Shown here piece by piece: positions 1-17,391 of a stretch of 17,391 bases of DNA. This stretch comes from Salpingoeca rosetta. Taxonomy: Eukaryota > Opisthokonta > Choanoflagellata > Craspedida > Salpingoecidae. The notes under the pieces were generated by a model, which saw only the letters and a program-made list of their open reading frames with translations, ran no database searches and was not told the origin of the DNA. The DNA lies in contig NW_004754925.1 of assembly GCF_000188695.1 (NCBI RefSeq), forward strand, positions 1,511,840 to 1,529,230, read 5' to 3'. Made by a program: the position numbers and the translations under genes. Every line of letters begins with the position of its first letter. Positions within the stretch are counted from its first letter, which is position 1.

Positions 1-106
1 ACACACACACACACGGCCTTCACACAGACACACACACACACAGACACCGCCACACACAGATACACACACACACACACAGATGCAGACACAGACAGACGGA
101 CACAGC

Positions 107-197
<91 letters not shown>
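1..197. repeat. AC dinucleotide microsatellite in an SPT6 intron
   Basis: Bases 1-108 are a degenerate AC tract with GACA and GATA interruptions. Bases 109-197 are an almost pure (AC)n of about 44 units. On the SPT6 sense strand this reads (GT)n and follows the exon 9 donor directly. Long VCVCVC or THTHTH reading frames here are artefacts of the repeat. Confidence 0.97.
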
Positions 198-201
<4 letters not shown>

Positions 202-205
202 GCAC

Positions 206-525
206 GGACCACTGTGTGATGCGGCGGGTGGCGTTGAAGTTTGCGTCGTAGAGGGTCGCGTAGATCCAGTCGGCCTCCGCGTCCACCAGCTGCGGCTCCG
301 GGGGTTCACGCAACTCCCCGCCAAACTTGAGCTGCACGCGCTCAGGCTGGTCTGCACAGGGCGAACGCAGCACCAAGCAGCATGGCGGTGGCGGGCAGCG
401 GTGGTGATGTGAGGGATGAAGACGGAGATGGAGGTGGCGATGATGGTGGAAGAGCGGAAGTCGGCGTATTGGCAATAGGATGGCAGTAACAACAGCGCAA
501 CTTTCCCTGCGCCTCTTAGCCCCCC

Positions 526-592
<67 letters not shown>

Positions 593-1300
593 CAAGCGGA
601 CGCAGCACCCCTTCAACAAGCCAGCCAGGCGACATCAACGTACCTTGCATGCGGATGGTATTGTCCTCTGCAGTCATGTGCGCCTCCTCAAGCTCAATGG
701 GCTCAAACTGCGCGCGCGTGCGCTTTGGCATCTTGGCTGGCGGGAACATGGCTGCTTCAGCCTCAACCTCCTCGCCCTCCGCGTACAGGTCCTCGTCGGC
801 ATAGCGCAGCACGGCGCCCTCGCTGGCCAGTAGCGCCGCCTCGTCGTCATCGTCGCGCCGACCGGCTGCCGTCCGCTTGCGCCGCGGCTGTCGCTGATTT
901 GGGGGGGGGGGGTGGTGATGGTGGTGGAGTGCATGTGTGCGATTGCGTGGGGTGCATGGTTTGAGGCATGGTTTGGACGGTGGGTGAAACGAGGAGAGCG
1001 CATCGACTGAGTAAGCGACGTTGATGGTTCCATAGCGAGCGACACCTCGCCGTCACACACACACACACACACACACACACATCCACACACAAAGTGCAAC
1101 ACCAACCAGTTCACACATCGAAAAGAATGACAGGAGCAAGAACGCACCTCTGGCACCTCCTCTACCTCTTCATCCTCTTCGTCCTCGTCCTCATCAAACA
1201 GGAACGTGGCGCGCGGTTTCGCTGCAACGAATCAAGAGGAAGCACGGCAGAGGGATAAGTGAGCACTTACTGCACAACACGCGTACTTGTGTTGTATGTT

Positions 1301-1372
<72 letters not shown>

Positions 1373-2928
1373 TGCTGGTAATGCTTTGACATATGGTTCA
1401 TGATGAAGTTCATAAAGCACCACAAGCACGACCATCACCAGTGAACACGGCATCCCGCTATATGCCATCACCATACACATGCATGCGCGCATACCGCGGG
1501 CCTGTGCGGCGGGTTCATCAAACAGATCTTTCTTCAAGTCCGCCACAGTGCGCGGCTTCGTGGCTGTATTGGAGGAAGCAGCAAAAGGAGGGGTAAGGCA
1601 GTGAGTACAAAGGCGCGTTGTGTCGCACACTCTCAAATCCCCCCAACGGTTATGCGTGAGCGCACAAAGCCAGAGAGAACACTGTCTTTCGATGCCGTGT
1701 AACGTGTGCACTGATGCTGTGTCGAGGATGCAGTACGTACGAAGCTCTTCGTCGCTCTCGTCCTCGTCGTCCGCGTGCGCTTTCAGTTTGCGCTGTAATC
1801 GGATGAAAGCACGCACAAGCAGCACAAGCAGCACATGAGAACAACAACAAGGTCAGCAAAAGGGGCGCAAACATGGTTCACAACTGTGAGAGAGGGTGTA
1901 GGCACGCAAGTCGGAGAGCATCAGCAACGTATTCACATGCACAATGTGCACACACACGCATGCATACACAAGTACACACCTTCCGACCGGCGAGCAGCCG
2001 CTTGAGGCCTGCTTCACCAAGGCGCTCACGGACGAGCTCATAATCGTCCTCCGTCAACATCTGCTCCTCGTCAGCGAGCTTGGCTGCAATGTGGTGGCGT
2101 GGGAAAGGCACAACAACAACAACAAAACACGGCACAAGAGGTGGGGGATTGCAGGGATCGAATGTGCACGCGTTGTGTGAGAATGACGGCTTGCCCTGCG
2201 CAACTGATTTGGAGGGCAGTGTGGGTGCTTGCAATCCATTGGCCAGCAGGGTGGTGATGGTGGTGCTCACATTTGACGCGACGAACGTCCTCATCCTCCT
2301 CTTCCTCTGCATCGCCCTCTGCGATGAAGTCGGCCATTTCATCGTCGCCCTCTGTTTTATGTGTTGGGAGAGTAGTACCCACACGACAAGTGAATGGTGG
2401 CAAGGTGAATTCAGGAGCATGAATGAATGCGAGTCAAGTGGGGGCAACTGTGTGTGCGCGTGGGTGTGTGCAACTGTGCATGTGTGTGTGTGTGTGTTTA
2501 ATTATGTGTGTGTGCTGAATTGTGTGTGTGTGTGTGAGTGTATGTGTGTGTGTGCCCACTGCTACTGCCCTCCTTCCCCTTTTTCTGTTTCACGATTGTT
2601 CGTACCGTTGTCGTCGTCGTCATCGCTGCCCCCTGCTCCAGGCTCGTAGTTCTCATCTTCTTCTTCCTCCTGTGAACGGCGCGTGCGTAAGTGTGTGGTC
2701 ATGAGAAACACTTCTGTCGTCTCCAACACCACGAGCAGCCCGAACCACGCCCAGGCACATATTTGCACGACAAAGCGGCGACAGAGCACGAGCACCAAGC
2801 CAAGCCAAGCAAACAAGCAAGCAACAACAACCACTTTCCCTCTCCCCGACTCGTTTCACCACGCGCATGCAGCCGATGGCACTCACGGCTTCATTGTCCA
2901 TGAAGAAGGCACCGCTCTTCGACGTCAT
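206..2928 (-). CDS. SPT6: SPT6 transcription elongation factor / histone chaperone, N-terminal part (5' partial gene, nine exons; continues off the left edge)
   Basis: Spt6 travels with RNA polymerase II in the nucleus and chaperones histones during elongation. Hand-spliced minus-strand exons are 2887-2928, 2606-2669, 2271-2351, 1980-2083, 1741-1792, 1495-1563, 1148-1221, 644-893 and 206-351. They sum to 882 bases (294 codons) with every phase matching. The start is the ATG at 2926-2928, followed by a GTGAGT donor after 14 codons. The product opens with the very acidic N-terminus usual for the family (residues 15-60), including a DFIAEGD segment like the family's DFIxDD motif. Two diagnostic blocks follow: FEPIELEEAHMTAEDNTIR (225-243), matching animal SPT6 'YEPSELESSHLTDQDNEIR', and EADWIY (271-276), conserved in SPT6. 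In human SPT6 EADWIY lies at a similar distance from the start. The helix-hairpin-helix, YqgF, S1 and tandem SH2 parts would lie left of base 1. The last donor (206/205) is ambiguous because it runs into a GT repeat. Confidence 0.9.
528..592. repeat. AC microsatellite in SPT6 intron 8
   Basis: About 32 AC units lie between the exon 9 acceptor (352-354) and the exon 8 donor (638-643). On the sense strand the tract is (GT)n. Confidence 0.95.
894..1147 (-). other. SPT6 intron 7 with a (GT)n tract and a C12 polypyrimidine tract
   Basis: On the sense strand this intron starts GTGCGT, carries (GT)n at 1053-1081, and ends in a run of 12 cytosines (plus-strand G run 901-912) followed by AAATCAG. The homopolymer serves as the polypyrimidine tract. 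A second CAG six bases downstream (888-890) would remove two codons without changing frame. Confidence 0.7.
1303..1371. repeat. GT microsatellite in SPT6 intron 6
   Basis: About 34 pure GT units on the plus strand. The sense strand of the host gene reads (CA)n, the opposite orientation to most other introns in the window. Confidence 0.96.
2352..2605 (-). other. SPT6 intron 2 with interrupted AC/GT repeats
   Basis: The donor GTACGA (2600-2605) and acceptor ACAG (2352-2355) flank an imperfect plus-strand GT-rich stretch around 2479-2553. No coding signal is seen apart from repeat-driven frames. Confidence 0.75.
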
Positions 2929-3453
2929 GGCTGCTGGCACACCTTCAAGGCCGCGATTACCTCAACACAAAAGCAAGCCGCGTACGTGTCCGTCTGTGTG
3001 TATGACACGCAAAGAAAGGCTAAGACGATGCAGAAGGAGGTCGCGAGCGCACACCACAATCAGAAAGAAAGTGAGGTGGTTATGGAGAAATGGCTGAAAA
3101 CTTCTGTGAATATTCGGCAATCCCGTCCACCAAAGACCAACCAAGACGACAAACACAACAAACCCTCGCAGCTGGCCCTTCCTTGCTCGCTCGCTTACCT
3201 TGCTCTCTTGCTTGCCTTGCTTGCTTGCCTTGCTTGGCATCTTTCCTCCACCCTCCCCTGCTCCCTGCGGCCTACCTACGATCCAAAGTTGCAGAGTGAG
3301 CGAGGCAGAGGAGCACAGGGCGACCCGCGCAAGAGCCAAGGTCGCCACTCTCCTCAGTACCTTCCGTTTGTTGCTCTTCAGCACCTTCACGCAACAAACA
3401 AACAGCAACAGTGGCACAAACCACCAGTGCTCCCCCCGCTCCCCTCCACCAGC
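2929..3453. promoter_or_regulatory. Head-to-head intergenic region between SPT6 and the SH3 gene, probable shared promoter and 5' UTRs
   Basis: The two start codons lie 525 bases apart and point away from each other, so both promoters and leaders must lie here or inside the neighbouring gene. No clear TATA box was found. The minus strand has a consensus donor AAG/GTAAGC at 3193-3201 and a CAG just before the SPT6 ATG (2934-2936), so a 5' UTR intron is possible. The plus strand has a pyrimidine-rich acceptor-like site ending near 3382 (TTGCTCTTCAG) ahead of the SH3 gene start. Both are suggestions from splice-site appearance only. Confidence 0.55.
3178..3238. repeat. Imperfect CTTGC/CTTGCC short tandem repeat
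   Basis: CTTG-based units (CTTGCTCGCT, CTTGCC, CTTGCTTGCC) recur through about 60 bases in the middle of the divergent intergenic region. It is the only non-AC, non-AAC simple repeat close to a promoter here. Confidence 0.7.
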
Positions 3454-10037
<6,584 letters not shown>

Positions 10038-10492
10038 TGCATGTGCGTGGTTAGTTGGTTGGATGGCTGGCCGGCTGGCTGGTTGGTTGCTTGGCCAGCT
10101 CATATGGTGGCGTGCTTCGCGTGAACTGCTTGCCATCCATTCCTTCTCCCTCGCAGTCAACGTTTGTGTGCTGTCGGTGAAGTGGTGTTACATTACTTTA
10201 TGTGTCTTGATTCAGCTGCGTATTTGCTCTTCTGTTACATTTCATTTCTTTGGCCGGGCTGCCTCTCAGCGCCAAGCTCCAAAAACCACAAGGTACACAA
10301 GGTGCACTACCACACAGTACGCAACGTCACCCAGGCGTCGTAAACATGATTTACGTGCGAGCACACTTCAAAGCCAGGGTGGAGTGCATAGGACAAACAA
10401 CCACACTTAAACTCACACAGGAACGTGAATACACACACACACACACTCACAATCAAAGCACACACACACACTCACACACACACACGACGCTG
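10038..10492. other. Tail-to-tail intergenic region, with possible alternative 3' exons of the SH3 gene
   Basis: The stops of the two convergent genes lie about 455 bases apart. On the plus strand two good acceptors occur, CTCCCTCGCAG ending 10156 and CTGCCTCTCAG ending 10269. A donor at 10016 (CG/GTACTT), a 20-base exon 10157-10176 (before GTGAAG) and a last exon 10270-10343 ending TAA would join in phase and replace the last eight residues with a tail ending HTVRNVTQAS. The rest is AC repeat (10431-10485). No canonical AATAAA was seen. Confidence 0.4.
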
Positions 10493-16341
<5,849 letters not shown>

Positions 16342-16968
16342 CGCTGGCAGTTGATCCGCTTTCCGTTCTTGGTGCTTGGTTCCTGGTTCTTACTTTGCGT
16401 GGTCGCTACCGCTCGCTTGCTTCGACTGAAGGCTCCAACCAACCAAGGCGCCGAGACAATGGACTGCTGGACTGGAGGAAGAGCGATCAATGCCGAGAAG
16501 AAGAGAAGCCACCCAGGCAAGCAGGCACTGCTCTGTGCGGGTGAATGCTCTGAAGAAATGAGCATCGCCTGCTTCACAACGGAAGAACGGGGGAAGGGCG
16601 AGAGAGAGGTGGGGGGGAAGGAGACGCAAGCAGCAAAGCGATCAGATCATTGGCGCAACACTACGCACGCTGGCTGGCTGCCATGTTTCCCTTGCATCAT
16701 GTTGCCTCCACGATGGCCGCCCCAAGCCCAAACGACCTTGGCGGTTATTGTTATGTTACTTCTGTTTTGCGTGCGCGCAAGAACGCAACGCAACGACGTG
16801 CTTGCGTTGGGGCAGGAATGTTTCGGATGCTGAATTCAGTTTGCACATTGTTTGTGGTGTCGTCGTCGGCACTTCGAGGACGAACGACCTCCTGCCTGCC
16901 TGCGACACACGACACCAAGCACCAAGCAAACCCACCACACCCCACACACCACACGACCACACACCATA
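16342..16968. promoter_or_regulatory. Divergent intergenic region, probable promoters of the secreted-protein gene and the right-edge gene
   Basis: About 627 bases separate the two start codons, and no exon could be supported. There is no long AC microsatellite here, unlike the introns and the convergent intergenic region; only a short CAC/CCAC-rich stretch at 16930-16965 precedes the right-edge ATG. Frames on both strands (for example 16390-16629 minus and 16186-16833 plus) lack repeat, domain or splice support. Confidence 0.5.
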
Positions 16969-17391
16969 ATGTCATCGTTTGTTCCACGGCAGGCGAGGAA
17001 GGTGCCCGAGCGGGCGGAGGCGCAGCGGCCGCGCCCCCCATTGCCGGCAGCACCAGGCTCTGGGGGACGGGCAAATGTCACGGAGGGACTTCCAAAGAAA
17101 AAGAAGCGCGAACAGAGGGCGGCTGCCAGGAGGGGGCGGCAAAGCCCCAGTTGGCACGCCAAACAGCGCATGCTGGAGCCGACAGCCCCCCCCGGGCCAG
17201 CAGAGCAGATGGAAACAGCACCCGGGAACAGGGGCGAGCAACCCCAGGAACCACCAACAAGGACTTCAAAACCCCTCAACGCTCCTCTCAACGGGCCCCT
17301 GCCCAGGGGCCCCCCCTCCTCCCTCGGGGGGATATATTCCCCCACCCCTTTTACCCCCAACCATTACAGGCGGCGCGCCGGGGGGGTTTTT
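16969..17391 (+). CDS. Unrecognised basic, proline-rich reading frame, 3' partial
   Basis: The ATG at 16969 has A at -3 and the frame stays open to the window edge (141 codons). It starts MSSFVPRQARKVPERAEAQR, has a likely nuclear localisation stretch PKKKKREQRAAARR around residues 43-56, and becomes Pro/Gly-rich after about residue 75. The first 65 residues look like a genuine small nuclear or nucleolar protein N-terminus, but I do not recognise the family. From about 17180 the sequence is dominated by C and G homopolymers and the frame may be corrupted. It is divergent from the secreted-protein gene. Confidence 0.4.
   Translation, partial: MSSFVPRQARKVPERAEAQRPRPPLPAAPGSGGRANVTEGLPKKKKREQRAAARRGRQSPSWHAKQRMLEPTAPPGPAEQMETAPGNRGEQPQEPPTRTSKPLNAPLNGPLPRGPPSSLGGIYSPTPFTPNHYRRRAGGVF
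17180..17391. other. Homopolymer-rich contig end, possibly low-quality sequence
   Basis: Runs of C8, paired G4/C6, G6, C5, G7 and T5 crowd together toward the last base, unlike anything else in the window except the intronic C12. The pattern fits a degrading sequence read at a contig end. An 8-base palindrome GGCGCGCC (AscI site) sits at about 17373-17380. Confidence 0.5.

Noticed and set aside
20..619. Long frames made of VCVCVC, THTHTH or CVCVCV, here and at many other AC/GT tracts
   Set aside because: Dinucleotide repeats have no stops in any frame, so they create open frames on both strands. They lie in introns bounded by in-phase splice sites.

Overview
The window looks like nuclear DNA of a unicellular holozoan, most likely a choanoflagellate (for example Salpingoeca or Monosiga). 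That placement is an inference from three observations: many short GT-AG introns of about 75-390 bases, a multi-SH3 adaptor carrying phosphotyrosine-type motifs, and a secreted protein with threonine-rich linkers and L-domain-like repeats. Introns are packed with AC/GT dinucleotide repeats, while AAC-class trinucleotide repeats sit inside exons. No RNA gene, transposon or CRISPR array was seen.

Layout. (1) 206-2928, minus strand: the 5' part of SPT6, a transcription elongation factor and histone chaperone, in nine exons that join in phase and encode the first 294 residues. The rest lies off the left edge. (2) 2929-3453: a 525-base head-to-head intergenic region, probably a shared promoter. 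(3) 3454-10037, plus strand: a 15-exon gene for a protein of about 1148 residues with four SH3 domains, five proline-rich SH3-ligand stretches, two polyglutamine tracts and several tyrosine motifs of SH2-ligand type. It looks like a tyrosine-kinase signalling scaffold. (4) 10038-10492: a tail-to-tail intergenic region that may hold alternative 3' exons of gene 3. (5) 10493-16341, minus strand: a six-exon gene for a secreted protein of about 1593 residues. Its order is signal peptide, cysteine-rich region, poly-Thr, PPC domain, poly-Thr, PPC domain, poly-Thr, then about 37 L-domain-like solenoid repeats. (6) 16342-16968: a second divergent intergenic region. (7) 16969-17391, plus strand: the start of an unrecognised basic, proline-rich reading frame in sequence whose homopolymer runs suggest a poor-quality contig end.

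The genes do not form an operon or an obvious pathway. SPT6 is a nuclear housekeeping factor, the SH3 protein is probably cytoplasmic and membrane-proximal, and the PPC/L-repeat protein is extracellular. All exon coordinates were built by hand from GT-AG sites, reading phase and domain continuity. They agree in phase throughout genes 1, 3 and 5, but no transcript evidence was available. The most novel items are the architectures of the SH3/pTyr scaffold and of the PPC/solenoid protein.
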